Shown one piece after another: positions 43,490 to 52,813 of a DNA stretch of 64,000 bases (its first letter is position 1; each line of letters begins with the position of its first letter). The DNA lies in the NCBI RefSeq assembly GCF_013285155.1, contig NZ_JABTEL010000003.1, positions 310,001 through 374,000 on the forward strand. Reading direction: 5' to 3'. The notes under the pieces were generated by a model. The model did not search any database. It was not told where the DNA came from and saw only the letters and a list, made by a program, of their open reading frames with translations. This DNA is from Winogradskyella undariae. GTDB lineage: Bacteria > Bacteroidota > Bacteroidia > Flavobacteriales > Flavobacteriaceae. The position numbers and the translations under genes are program-made.

Positions 43490-44335
43490 TTAGTATTTTG
43501 AATAATAGCGTTTCATTAAAATTTCAACTTTTTTATTTTCGCCTAAATTTTTCGCTTTATCCCAATCTTCCTTTGTTTTATACTTTAGACCTTGTCTCAA
43601 AAAAATATAGCCTCTAGTAATATAAGTTCCGCTAAATTTAGGATTTAATTCTTCTGTTTTATTTAAAAAAATTATTGCTTGATTAAATTTTTTTAATCTG
43701 AAACACGATAATCCAGCATTGTATTGAACTTTCCAATTATCATTAAATTTCTTAGCTACTCTTCTATAAATTAAATATGCTCTAAACGTATTTTTATTAT
43801 GCAAATAGCTATATGCTAAATTAGCTTTAATAGCGTCTTTCTGAAAATTTTCTTTTAGGGCTTTTTTAAAATCACATATTGCTTGTTTGTGATTTCCTAA
43901 TTCCGCATTTGCAAATCCTCGAATTAAGAATGCGATATAAAACCTTTTATTATAATCAATAGCTTTTTTAGAATTTTTAAGCGATTCTTGATAGTTTCTC
44001 GTATAAAAATAGTTACAACCTCTAATTAAATAAAAATAAGAAATTTCAAAAACATCTAAATCAGCTATATTAATATTTTCAATAGTTTTATTAGATTGAT
44101 GATGTTTTTTCTGCATAATCAAAATAAGAGCTTTTAATAATTTTGCTAGTTCAATTTTCGGAAAAAAATCAATGATTTCATTAAATTTTATCAATGCTTC
44201 GTCTAAATATCCATAATCCACATTTTCTTCAGCTTCAAGAATAAGTGATTTATAATATTCTGTCAATTCTTCTTTTCTGGAAACTTCTGTAATTGCTTCA
44301 AAAGCTAATTTTGTAATGTTTAATTCTTTGAGCAT
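43490..44335 (-). CDS. Tetratricopeptide-repeat protein
   Basis: This protein has about 281 residues from the ATG at 44335, which is preferred over an in-frame TTG 15 bases upstream. At least five TPR units are visible, such as 'GYLDEALIKFNEIIDFFPK', 'QESLKNSKKAIDYNKRF' and 'KFNQAIIFLNKTEELNPKF'. It has no signal peptide, so it is cytoplasmic. It has no recognised partner. It is unusually rich in Lys, Asn and Ile. Confidence 0.8.
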   Translation of the reverse strand: MLKELNITKLAFEAITEVSRKEELTEYYKSLILEAEENVDYGYLDEALIKFNEIIDFFPKIELAKLLKALILIMQKKHHQSNKTIENINIADLDVFEISYFYLIRGCNYFYTRNYQESLKNSKKAIDYNKRFYIAFLIRGFANAELGNHKQAICDFKKALKENFQKDAIKANLAYSYLHNKNTFRAYLIYRRVAKKFNDNWKVQYNAGLSCFRLKKFNQAIIFLNKTEELNPKFSGTYITRGYIFLRQGLKYKTKEDWDKAKNLGENKKVEILMKRYYSKY

Positions 44336-44361
44336 AATTAGTTTCCGCAATTTTGGTTAGC

Positions 44362-45069
44362 TTATTTTAAAAATTCTAAGTCAGAATTTGTTGCTATTTC
44401 ATAAGGAGTTTTATTGTATTCGAAAACGCGAGCTTTTAAAGTTCCTTTTAATGTTAATTTTTTATCTTTGACCTCAATCCAACTCCCTTCTCTAATTCCA
44501 ATAACAGGTTGGCTGTTGTAAGCATGAAACTCTTTAATCCGAGTTTCTCTGGTTTCTCCCATATGTGTGCTTCCTTCAATCGGATCCAAGTAATGTGGGT
44601 TAATATTAAAAGGCACTAATCCTAAAGTTTTAAAGCTAGGAGGATATACTATTGGCATATCATTAGTGGTATGCATCGTTAAGCCACAAATATTACTTCC
44701 AGCACTTGTGCCTAAATATGGAGTGCCATTTTTAACAGCATCTTTAATAGCTAATAATGCATTGTTTTTATAGAGTTGAGAGACTAAAACAAAAGTATTA
44801 CCACCACCTACAAAAATACCTTTTGCATTTTTTATAGCTTCTTCTGCATTTTCAAATTCGTGAATACCTTTTATTGTTTTATCTATTTTGGCAAAAGCTT
44901 TAGTGGCTGTATTTGTGTATTCGTCATGAGATATTCCACCTGGTCTAGCATACGGAATAAATAAAATAGTATCCGTAGCTTTAAAATGAATTTTAAGTTC
45001 TTCTAATAAATATTCTAAATAGCCACTACCATGAATAGTAGAAGTGCTTGCGATTATAATTGATTTCAA
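44362..45069 (-). CDS. pepE: Dipeptidase E (alpha-aspartyl dipeptidase, peptidase S51)
   Basis: This 235-residue enzyme resembles Salmonella/E. coli PepE. The nucleophile elbow is 'YLGTSAGSNICG', with 'GIFVGGGNTFVLVSQL', 'TTNDMPIVYPPSF' and 'FNINPHYLDP'. It hydrolyses N-terminal Asp dipeptides. The start codon is TTG; no upstream ATG is available. Confidence 0.9.
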   Translation of the reverse strand: MKSIIIASTSTIHGSGYLEYLLEELKIHFKATDTILFIPYARPGGISHDEYTNTATKAFAKIDKTIKGIHEFENAEEAIKNAKGIFVGGGNTFVLVSQLYKNNALLAIKDAVKNGTPYLGTSAGSNICGLTMHTTNDMPIVYPPSFKTLGLVPFNINPHYLDPIEGSTHMGETRETRIKEFHAYNSQPVIGIREGSWIEVKDKKLTLKGTLKARVFEYNKTPYEIATNSDLEFLK

Positions 45070-45209
45070 AATTTATGTTTTTAGGTCTTTAATATTGCAA
45101 AGGAAATCAAACTTTTTTAAAGAACAGTTTTATCATTTAACAAATATTTACTATTCAATTACTATGGTAAGTCAAGAATAAAACCGAAATTTATTAAAAG
45201 AATTAGATT

Positions 45210-46028
45210 ATGAAAAAAACACTACTCTTATTATTCGGAATTTTTACATTAACCATTTATAGCCAAGATATTGAAAGAATTACTGTAAATGGTAGAATAG
45301 TGGTGTCTACCGATGAAAAGGAAGGAGTAGCTGTTTTTAACTCTTCATCTAATAAAGGAACTTATACAGATGCAGATGGAAATTTTGTAATAGAGGTTGC
45401 TATTAATGATGTTATTGAAATTGGAGCGCTGCAGTTTCAGGATTTTAAAGTCACCATAACAGATAAAGTTATTTTGTCTAAAAAGCTTACTGTAATCCTT
45501 GTTGAAGAGATTAATAAATTAGATGAAGTTGTATTATTACCCTTTGATCTTACTGGGAATTTGTATGCGGATTTAGAAAATGTAAGAACTTACAACGTTA
45601 ATTTAGATGATGTCTATTTCGGCTTAGACCATATTGAAGATTTTGATTTTTCTGCAGATTATAAGACAGAAGCTGATAATTTGGCGTTTAATGAGTACAA
45701 TCCGTACGTTGGTAATATGTTAGATTTGGTTAATGTAGCAGGCTTTTTATTAAAACAAGTTGTCGATTTAGATACTAAAAAACCAAAATCTAAAAAAGGA
45801 AAATTAGAAGAACTTACTCCTTTTAAACAAGCTTTAGATACCTATAGTGTAAATTATATTCATAATAATTTTGATATTCCTTTAGAGCAAGTTGAAGCAT
45901 TTACAGACTTTGTAGAAAAAGAAGGTGTAGATGAGGTATTATTTGAAGAGGGTAAAGAAATGCAACTTTTAGAGCGTGTTTCTCAATTGAGTAAAGCATT
46001 CTTAAAAGAAAATAATGCAAAAGAGTAA
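45210..46028 (+). CDS. CarboxypepD-reg-like secreted protein, first of three tandem paralogs
   Basis: This is a 272-residue protein. The signal peptide ends YSQ. Residues ~22-105 form a carboxypeptidase-regulatory-like beta-sandwich ('VNGRIVVSTDEKEGVAVFNS', 'NFVIEVAINDVIEIGALQFQ'), as found at the start of TonB-linked receptors. A helical domain with 'NLYADLENVRTYNV' follows. It has no barrel or plug. It overlaps the next gene by 14 bases. Confidence 0.78.
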   Translation: MKKTLLLLFGIFTLTIYSQDIERITVNGRIVVSTDEKEGVAVFNSSSNKGTYTDADGNFVIEVAINDVIEIGALQFQDFKVTITDKVILSKKLTVILVEEINKLDEVVLLPFDLTGNLYADLENVRTYNVNLDDVYFGLDHIEDFDFSADYKTEADNLAFNEYNPYVGNMLDLVNVAGFLLKQVVDLDTKKPKSKKGKLEELTPFKQALDTYSVNYIHNNFDIPLEQVEAFTDFVEKEGVDEVLFEEGKEMQLLERVSQLSKAFLKENNAKE

Positions 46029-46806
46029 ACCTGTTTTAATCATTATTTGTTTAATTACTGGTTTTATTAATGCGCAACGAAGTGACTTAAATGGTCAAAT
46101 CATAGCTAGTGATGAGGTCGAAGGACTTCATATCCTTAACAAAACAGGTTTAAAATACACGATATCTAATGAGGATGGAAGTTTTGTGATTCCTGCAAAA
46201 GTATCCGATACCATTATTGTTTCAGGTGTAAAATATCAAAAACAAGAGATTGTTATTTCTCTTTCAAATATAAATTTAGGTCAATTTAATGTATTGCTTA
46301 TTGAAAAGGTAAATGAACTAAATGAAGTTGTTGTCGGTAAAATTTTAACCGGTAGTTTACAATCAGATTTAGAAAATTTAAATATTAAACCAGATATTAA
46401 TTTCTACGATTTAGGAATTCCAGGCTCAACAGATTTACCCGCAACACAGAACGAACAACGTTTGTATGATGCCGACCATGGTAAATTTGTATATTATTAT
46501 GGCATAGGGTTGTCTATAAATGTTCATAAAATATTGAATAGAATTAATGGAGATACAAAAGAATATAAAGTAAGAGTTTTGATGGAATCTAATGAAGCTT
46601 GTATCTCTTTCTTACAATCCGAGTACTCGAGTACTATTTTTGAAGCGATTTCAATTCCTGAAAAACATAAAAACGAATTTTTTCAATATTGTTTAGAAGA
46701 TATTCAGTTTAGTGTGATTTGTGAAGATGAAAATAAAATAAATAAAGTTCATTTTCTTTTAGAAAAATTAAATATGTTTAAAATTCAATTAGATGAAGGT
46801 AATTAA
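46015..46806 (+). CDS. CarboxypepD-reg-like secreted protein, second tandem paralog
   Basis: This is a 263-residue protein. The signal peptide ends NAQ. Its beta-sandwich ('LNGQIIASDEVEGLHILNK') and the linker 'VGKILTGSLQSDLENLNIKP' are very close to those of the third copy. It starts inside the preceding gene with a 14-base overlap and itself overlaps the next by 14 bases, so translation of the three is probably coupled. Confidence 0.78.
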   Translation: MQKSKPVLIIICLITGFINAQRSDLNGQIIASDEVEGLHILNKTGLKYTISNEDGSFVIPAKVSDTIIVSGVKYQKQEIVISLSNINLGQFNVLLIEKVNELNEVVVGKILTGSLQSDLENLNIKPDINFYDLGIPGSTDLPATQNEQRLYDADHGKFVYYYGIGLSINVHKILNRINGDTKEYKVRVLMESNEACISFLQSEYSSTIFEAISIPEKHKNEFFQYCLEDIQFSVICEDENKINKVHFLLEKLNMFKIQLDEGN

Positions 46807-47587
46807 AAGAATACTTGTTTTAACATTTGTTTTGTGTCTTAACCTTCAGGCGCAAACCAAAGAAATCAATGGTCAGCTCATAGCTAATGATGAAGTAGAA
46901 GGACTTCATATACTTAATAAAACAGCAGTGAAATATACAATTTCAGAAGAGGATGGAAGTTTTATAATTCCTGCAAAGGTTTCAGATACATTGATGATTT
47001 CAGGGGTTCAATATCAATTAAAAGAAATTGTCATTACAGATTCAATTATAAATTCAGGCTATTTAAGGGTGCAACTAATAGAAAATGTAAGCGCGCTAAA
47101 CGAAGTTGTAGTCGGTAAAATCTTTACAGGAAGTTTAGAGTCCGATTTAGAAAACTTAAAGATTAAACCCGAAGTCAATTTTTACGATTTAGGAATTCCT
47201 GGTTACACAGGGAAACCACTTACTCAAAATGAACGTAAACTTTTTGATGCTGATGGTGGTTCTTGGGGAGGAGTTGGTTTAGGGTTTAATGTTAATTTTT
47301 TTAAGTTATTAAATACTGTTAGCGGAAGAACAAAGAAATTAAAAGCCATAGTAGAACTAGATAATAGGGATGAATGTATTCAGCGTTTAAAACGCGATTA
47401 TGAATCTTTTCTTTTTGAAAATGATACTTTAACTCCAGCTATACGAGCAGAGTATTTTTTGTATTGTGAAGAGGATGCTCGCTTTTTAGGCTTATGTAAA
47501 CAAGAAGATGAGTTTGCTTTAATCGAATTTCTACAAGCAAAATTAAAATTATATCTACAAAATAGAATATCGGTTATTAAAGATTAA
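46793..47587 (+). CDS. CarboxypepD-reg-like secreted protein, third tandem paralog
   Basis: This is a 264-residue protein. The signal peptide ends LQAQ. It is most similar to the second copy ('INGQLIANDEVEGLHILNK', 'FYDLGIPGYTGKP'), with a diverged C-terminal helical domain containing Cys pairs. The function of this three-gene unit is unknown. It precedes a DUF6702 gene and an M1 peptidase gene. Confidence 0.78.
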   Translation: MKVIKRILVLTFVLCLNLQAQTKEINGQLIANDEVEGLHILNKTAVKYTISEEDGSFIIPAKVSDTLMISGVQYQLKEIVITDSIINSGYLRVQLIENVSALNEVVVGKIFTGSLESDLENLKIKPEVNFYDLGIPGYTGKPLTQNERKLFDADGGSWGGVGLGFNVNFFKLLNTVSGRTKKLKAIVELDNRDECIQRLKRDYESFLFENDTLTPAIRAEYFLYCEEDARFLGLCKQEDEFALIEFLQAKLKLYLQNRISVIKD

Positions 47588-47632
47588 TTTTGGACTGTGT
47601 TTTTGCTAAAAAAATGAATTCACACTATAAAT

Positions 47633-48136
47633 ATGAAGCTACTACATTTTTTAATTGCCTTTTTAATTTTTCCTGTTTTAATAGGTAACAGTCATAAACA
47701 CGAATATTATGTCAGTGTTACAGAGGTAGAATACGTAAAGGAACAGCAATCACTTCAAATTATAACTCAAATTTTTATTAACGATTTAGAAACTTTAATA
47801 CGTAAACGTTATGACGAAAGTATTACACTAGATGTAGAAGATGAATCTAGGTTGGTGGACGACTATATAGAACGCTATCTAACGGATAAATTTAAAGTTA
47901 AAGTCAATGGGAGTGGGGTAAGTTTTAATTTTTTAGGCAAAGAATACAAAGATGATATTGTGTACTGTTATTTAGAAATAGAAAATGTATCAAAAGTGAA
48001 TTCTATAGAAATCACTAATCAAGTATTATTTGATGTTCTGCCAAGTCAACAGAATATTGTTAGATTAAAACTTCTAAACAAAAACAAGAGCTTTCTACTC
48101 GTGCCAGAAAATGACACTTGCTTGTTAAACTTTTAG
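47633..48136 (+). CDS. DUF6702 family secreted protein
   Basis: This is a 167-residue protein. The signal peptide is followed by 'HKHEYYVSVTEVEYVKEQQS' and 'LQIITQIFINDLETLIRKRY', typical of the flavobacterial DUF6702 group, which is commonly found before M1 peptidase genes. The fold is a predicted beta-sandwich. No enzymatic residues are evident. Confidence 0.8.
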   Translation: MKLLHFLIAFLIFPVLIGNSHKHEYYVSVTEVEYVKEQQSLQIITQIFINDLETLIRKRYDESITLDVEDESRLVDDYIERYLTDKFKVKVNGSGVSFNFLGKEYKDDIVYCYLEIENVSKVNSIEITNQVLFDVLPSQQNIVRLKLLNKNKSFLLVPENDTCLLNF

Positions 48137-48203
48137 TGAAAAGGCTAAAAGCCATCATAAATTATTATTTTAGGCATCATATTTAATAACACTAACTACA
48201 ACT

Positions 48204-50504
48204 ATGAAATTATTTAAGTACTTATTATGTGCTATGCTGTTTACATCATTTAACTCTTTTGCACAAGACGATGTAACTACAGAACGCGAGCAAGGTCACA
48301 CCAATCAGAACAAATTTAAGCAACTGTATGAAGAGTTTTCGACTCCAAATATGTTTAGAACAGGATCGGGTGCGCCAGGTCCAGGATACTATCAGCAGCA
48401 AGCTGATTATAAAATGGACATCGAAATAGATGATGACAAAGCCAAGTTATATGGTGAAGAAACGATTACCTATACAAATAATTCTCCAGACGAATTAAAA
48501 TACCTTTGGGTACAGTTAGATCAGAATGTGCGTGCTAAAGATTCTAAAACACCTTTAATTAGTAATTCTGTTGTACGTCCTGTAACTACGTCTTCTAATG
48601 CTGTTACATCATATTTAAAAGAATCTTTCGATGGAGGGTTTCATATCGATGAGGTAAAAGATGTTAAAGGTAAAGATTTAGCTCATATGATAAATCGTAC
48701 AATGATGCGTGTAGAATTACCTAAGCCTATGCAATCTGGAGACCAATTTTCTTTTCAGATTAAATGGTGGTACAATATAAATGATCACGTTAAGGATGGC
48801 GGACGTTCTGGTTACGAGTATTTTGAGGAAAATGATAATCGTGCCTACGTAATTGCACAGTTCTACCCCCGTATGGCTGTTTATAATGACGTAGAAGGAT
48901 GGCAAAATTCTCAGTTTTGGGGACGTGATGAATTCGCGTTACCATTTGGTAATTTTGATGTAAATATAACTGTACCTGCAGATCATATTTTAGACGGAAC
49001 AGGTGTCTTAACTAATAGAGAAGAGGTCTTTACAAAAGACATGATGAAACGTTATAATAAAGCGAAGAAATCATACGACGAACCTGTAATGATCGTTACA
49101 CAAGATGAAGCTGAAAAAGCAGAAAAGTCTAAAAGTAAAAAGAAAAAAACTTGGAAATTATCAGCTAAAATGGTTCGTGATTTTGGTTTTTCAACTTCTC
49201 GTAAATTTTTATGGGATATGATGGCTGTAAAATTAGGAGATAAAGATGTAATGGCTGTGTCGTTATATCCTAAAGAAGGAAACCCTTTATGGGAGCAATG
49301 GTCAACTAAAGCAGTTGCGAGTACATTAAAGTCGTATTCTAGAATGACTTTCGATTATCCTTATCATAAAGCAATTTCTGTTCATGCTAAACAGCAAGGT
49401 ATGGAATACCCAATGATTTGTTGGAATTATGGTCGTCCAGATAAAAAAGGAAACTATTCTGATAGAACAAAATACGGAATGATTAGTGTTATTATTCATG
49501 AAGTTGGCCACAACTGGTTTCCAATGATTATAAATAGCGATGAGCGTCAATGGACATGGATGGATGAAGGTTTAAATACTTTTACGCAATATGTTGCAGA
49601 ACAAGATTTTGGAGAATGGCATCCTGGTGCTTTGTCTCCAAATGATAAAGCATATCCTTCAAGAAGAGGGCCTGCTAAAAATATTGTGAGATATATGGGC
49701 GGTAATCAAGATTACATTGCACCTATTATGACTAAAGGTTTAAATACTTACCAATTTGGTAATAATGCTTATAGTAAACCAGCAACAGCATTAAATATTT
49801 TAAGAGAGACTATCATGGGGCGTGATTTATTTGATTACTCTTTTAGTGAGTATGCTAATAGATGGAAGTTTAAACATCCAACACCAGAAGATTTTTTCCG
49901 TACTATGGAAGATGCATCTGCAGTTGATTTAGATTGGTTTTGGAGAGGTTGGTTTTATAGTACAGACTACACCGATATAGGAATTAAAGAAGTGAAAAAG
50001 TTTGCTGTAACATCTACGCCTAACGAAAGTGGAAATAGAATCGCAAAACGTAATAATATAGATCCTAAAGATTTAGTTTATTTTATAGAAGAAGGATCTG
50101 AAGGTTATGATGAGAGTATTAAAAATGGAGTTGCTATAGATAATTTACCTACGGTAAAAGAATATATTATGGATAACTTTACACCTGCAGAGCAAAAAGA
50201 AATGAATGAAACTCCTAAGTTTTTCTATGAAGTGACTTTTAACAAGCCAGGAGGATTGGTAATGCCGCTTATTGTAGAGTACACTTATGCCGATGGGACA
50301 AAGAAAAGAGAAACATACCCTGCTCAAATTTGGAGACTTAATGATAAAGAAGTTAGCAAAGCTATAGCTAGTAATAAAGAAATCGTTGGGGTTATGGTGG
50401 ATCCGGATTTAGAAACAGCTGATGTAGATACATCTAACAACGTTTGGCCAAAAGAAGTTAAAGAAAGTGATTTCGATAAGTTTAAGGAAAAAGTAAGAAA
50501 CTAA
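48204..50504 (+). CDS. M1 family zinc aminopeptidase, secreted
   Basis: This is a 766-residue protein. The signal peptide ends SFAQ. The N-terminal beta domain ('DYKMDIEIDDDKAKLYGEET') is that of M1 peptidases. The zinc site is His432-Glu433-x2-His436 (VIIHEVGHNWFPMI), with the second Glu in 'WMDEGLNTF'. The usual GxMEN substrate loop is replaced by 'GMEYPMICWNYG', common in Bacteroidetes M1 proteins. It probably digests peptides in the periplasm or outside the cell. A terminator follows. Confidence 0.92.
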   Translation: MKLFKYLLCAMLFTSFNSFAQDDVTTEREQGHTNQNKFKQLYEEFSTPNMFRTGSGAPGPGYYQQQADYKMDIEIDDDKAKLYGEETITYTNNSPDELKYLWVQLDQNVRAKDSKTPLISNSVVRPVTTSSNAVTSYLKESFDGGFHIDEVKDVKGKDLAHMINRTMMRVELPKPMQSGDQFSFQIKWWYNINDHVKDGGRSGYEYFEENDNRAYVIAQFYPRMAVYNDVEGWQNSQFWGRDEFALPFGNFDVNITVPADHILDGTGVLTNREEVFTKDMMKRYNKAKKSYDEPVMIVTQDEAEKAEKSKSKKKKTWKLSAKMVRDFGFSTSRKFLWDMMAVKLGDKDVMAVSLYPKEGNPLWEQWSTKAVASTLKSYSRMTFDYPYHKAISVHAKQQGMEYPMICWNYGRPDKKGNYSDRTKYGMISVIIHEVGHNWFPMIINSDERQWTWMDEGLNTFTQYVAEQDFGEWHPGALSPNDKAYPSRRGPAKNIVRYMGGNQDYIAPIMTKGLNTYQFGNNAYSKPATALNILRETIMGRDLFDYSFSEYANRWKFKHPTPEDFFRTMEDASAVDLDWFWRGWFYSTDYTDIGIKEVKKFAVTSTPNESGNRIAKRNNIDPKDLVYFIEEGSEGYDESIKNGVAIDNLPTVKEYIMDNFTPAEQKEMNETPKFFYEVTFNKPGGLVMPLIVEYTYADGTKKRETYPAQIWRLNDKEVSKAIASNKEIVGVMVDPDLETADVDTSNNVWPKEVKESDFDKFKEKVRN

Positions 50505-50522
50505 TAATTATAACATAACTTT

Positions 50523-50552
50523 AAGCCGACTTCTTTTGAAGTCGGCTTTTTT
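50523..50552 (+). terminator. Terminator after the M1 peptidase gene
   Basis: AAGCCGACTTC-TTTT-GAAGTCGGCTT with a T-run. Confidence 0.92.
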
Positions 50553-50591
50553 ATTTCTTTATTTGAAGTCGTATTATTCACAAACTCACTT

Positions 50592-50599
50592 TATATTTG
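50592..50599 (+). promoter_or_regulatory. -7 box four bases before the tatA start (likely leaderless mRNA)
   Basis: TATATTTG followed by CAAC and the GTG start at 50604. This is the same 4-base spacing as at 12919-12926, so transcription probably starts at the initiation codon. Confidence 0.55.
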
Positions 50600-50603
50600 C
50601 AAC

Positions 50604-50894
50604 GTGATACAGCAACTAACATTTTTATTTATAGGAGGCACAGAAATAGTATTTGTACTATTTATTGTAGTCTTAGTTTTTGGTGCCGATAAACTTCCAG
50701 AAATCGCACGTGGCTTAGGTAAAGGAATGCGTCAAATTAAAGATGCTACCAACGATATTAAGAATGAAGTCACAAAAAGTGCAAGAGAAAATAATATTAT
50801 AGACACAGATGTAACTAAAAACATCAATGACGAAATTAAAAAAGTAAAGGATGATTTAGAAGACTTTACCGGATCGTTAAAACGTGATAAATAA
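50604..50894 (+). CDS. tatA: Sec-independent protein translocase component TatA/E
   Basis: This 96-residue protein has a GTG start. One membrane helix (~residues 8-26) is followed by the amphipathic helix with 'FGADKLPEIARGLGKGMRQI', the TatA hallmark (FG-x-KLP). A charged C-terminal tail ends it. It forms the protein-conducting part of the twin-arginine translocon with TatC, which is not in the window. Confidence 0.93.
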   Translation: MIQQLTFLFIGGTEIVFVLFIVVLVFGADKLPEIARGLGKGMRQIKDATNDIKNEVTKSARENNIIDTDVTKNINDEIKKVKDDLEDFTGSLKRDK

Positions 50895-50902
50895 TCATTC
50901 GA

Positions 50903-51292
50903 TTATATTTCTAATACATAATTTTTAAAAATAGAATTCAATTCTTTTTCAGGATCATCTGTTAAACCAGAATGTGTTTTAGAACTTTGTATAATGGTAC
51001 TTCGTGAAGCGGCTAACCATCTAAACCTATCTGAAATTTCAAATTGACCAATTTTTCCAGCAGAAACTTCTCCTTTAGAAATTAATTCCCAAGATTTTAA
51101 GTAGTTGTTAATCGCATCTAAGTCTAATTCACAAGAAAAAGCCTTTAATTTATTTTCATTGACGTTAAATTTAACACCGAGATATTTTTTTCGTTTTGAG
51201 AATAAAATAACTCCAATATTAAAAAATTCTTCGCGTTCCACTCTTGGTACGAGTCTAATTATAGCGTATTCAAAAGTAACTTTATTTGGCAT
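50903..51292 (-). CDS. DUF3037 family protein
   Basis: This 129-residue protein matches DUF3037, with 'FEYAIIRLVPRVEREEFFN' followed by 'IGVILFSKRKKYLGVKF'. Its ATG overlaps the end of the HipA-like gene by 11 bases (AAAGATGCCAAATAAAG). The same pairing is known in other bacteria, so the two products probably act together. Function is unknown. Confidence 0.88.
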   Translation of the reverse strand: MPNKVTFEYAIIRLVPRVEREEFFNIGVILFSKRKKYLGVKFNVNENKLKAFSCELDLDAINNYLKSWELISKGEVSAGKIGQFEISDRFRWLAASRSTIIQSSKTHSGLTDDPEKELNSIFKNYVLEI

Positions 51293-52061
51293 CTTTAGCT
51301 TCTTTAACTAATAAATCAATTTTTGAAAGTCTAGAATTTAGATATTCTATATAAGCATTTCGCATTTCATCTAATGATAATGTGTCAGATTCATTTATCA
51401 ACCAATCTTCAGGAATTTTAGAAACAATATCTTCTATAGTGTCTGAATTTAAAGCTGAAATAATAGCCTTAGAAGCTTCATCTAAAAGCGAAGCACGTTC
51501 TAATAAAACGTGATCTTTAATCAAAGGAAATGTTCTTGTAAGGTGATTTTTCCAAGTACTCCAATTATGATGAAAATAGAAACTAGCACCATTATCTATA
51601 ACCCATAATTCTTTATTCCAATTTAGTAAATTGGTGTTTTTTACAGTGCGATCTATGTTGCTAATAATACTGTCTAAAAGCACTATTTTAGAAGACGTCA
51701 TTGCATCTGCAACAGAAACTAAAGGGTCAAAAGTAATAGAACTACTTAGATAATGTAAGCCTAAATTAAGACCTACACTAAATTTTAATAAATCTTGAAT
51801 CTCTTCATCTGGCTCGGTTTTACTAAAGGAATCGTCTAAATTCATAAAGACCAACTCCGGAACCTTTAAACCAATAGCTCGTGCTAATTCTCCTCCAATA
51901 AACTCAGAGATTAATGCTTTTTTACCTTGTCCTGCACCTCTAAATTTTAAAACATAGAGAAAACCATCACTAGCCTCAACAATTGCGGGTAACGAACCAC
52001 CTTCTCGCAAAGGTGTGATGTATTTTACCACATCTACAGTTCTTATTTCAATTTTACTCAT
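51282..52061 (-). CDS. HipA-like kinase-fold protein
   Basis: This 259-residue protein has an ATP-binding Lys region ('LYVLKFRGAGQGKKALISEF') and 'LVFMNLDDS'. The catalytic-type segment 'LLDSIISNIDRTVKNTNLL' is followed by the metal-binding 'VIDNGASFYF', as in HipA-type kinases. It is shorter than E. coli HipA (440 aa) and has no HipB-like antitoxin next to it. It is translationally coupled to DUF3037. The substrate is unknown. Confidence 0.82.
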   Translation of the reverse strand: MSKIEIRTVDVVKYITPLREGGSLPAIVEASDGFLYVLKFRGAGQGKKALISEFIGGELARAIGLKVPELVFMNLDDSFSKTEPDEEIQDLLKFSVGLNLGLHYLSSSITFDPLVSVADAMTSSKIVLLDSIISNIDRTVKNTNLLNWNKELWVIDNGASFYFHHNWSTWKNHLTRTFPLIKDHVLLERASLLDEASKAIISALNSDTIEDIVSKIPEDWLINESDTLSLDEMRNAYIEYLNSRLSKIDLLVKEAKDAK

Positions 52062-52069
52062 AGTTGTGG

Positions 52070-52711
52070 TTATAATTTTCGACTAATCGTTAAGCCATCT
52101 CTAATAGGTAATACAACCGTTTCAATGCGCTCATCATTTTTTAAAAGCGTATTGTAATCTAAAATAGACTGTGTAGAAATGTCTTTTGCTCCAACAGGTT
52201 CTACTACTTTTCCGTGCCATAACACATTATCAGAAAGTATAATGCCCCCAGGGTTTAATTTGTCTATAATTAAGTGGAAATAATTACTGTAATTAGGTTT
52301 GTCGGCATCAATAAATATTAAATCGAATGTTTTCTCTAACGTCGGAATGATATCGATAGCACTTCCTGTATGTTGCGTAATTTGAGCCCCGTAATTAGAT
52401 TTGTCAAAATATTTACGCTGAAAATCTACCAATTCTTCATTAACATCTATAGTGTGTAATTCACCATCTTCTTGTAAGCCTTCGGCTAAACATAAAGTCG
52501 CATAACCGGTAAATGTTCCTAATTCTAAAATAGATTTAGGTCGCATTAATTTAGAAATCATACTTAACACACGGCCTTGATAAGGTCCGCTTAGCATAAT
52601 AGGCTGTAATATTTTTTGATACGTTTCTCTTGTTAGTTGTTGCAATAAATCGGGCTCTTGCTCAGAATGTTCTACAACATAATTGTCTAAGGCTTCGGGT
52701 AAGAAATACAT
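52070..52711 (-). CDS. O-methyltransferase of the caffeoyl-CoA/catechol type
   Basis: This 213-residue SAM-dependent enzyme has the cofactor motif 'LELGTFTGYATLCLAEGL', the metal and catalytic region 'FDLIFIDADKPNYSNYF', and 'GGIILSDNVLWHGKV'. The family methylates catechol-like hydroxyls. It lies just downstream of the kynurenine cluster on the same strand, separated by 102 bases, but no functional tie is shown. Confidence 0.88.
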   Translation of the reverse strand: MYFLPEALDNYVVEHSEQEPDLLQQLTRETYQKILQPIMLSGPYQGRVLSMISKLMRPKSILELGTFTGYATLCLAEGLQEDGELHTIDVNEELVDFQRKYFDKSNYGAQITQHTGSAIDIIPTLEKTFDLIFIDADKPNYSNYFHLIIDKLNPGGIILSDNVLWHGKVVEPVGAKDISTQSILDYNTLLKNDERIETVVLPIRDGLTISRKL

Positions 52712-52813
52712 AGAATATTTTTATTTAAAAGAGATATCGTTAGTCTATCGTTTTTTGAACTTCGTGTGTATTAGAAATCCTAAATGCAAAACTAATAAAC
52801 CAATTAGAAATCG

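Noticed and set aside
51282..52061. HipBA toxin-antitoxin module
   Set aside because: No HTH antitoxin gene is adjacent, and the protein is much shorter than HipA; DUF3037 is not a known antitoxin.
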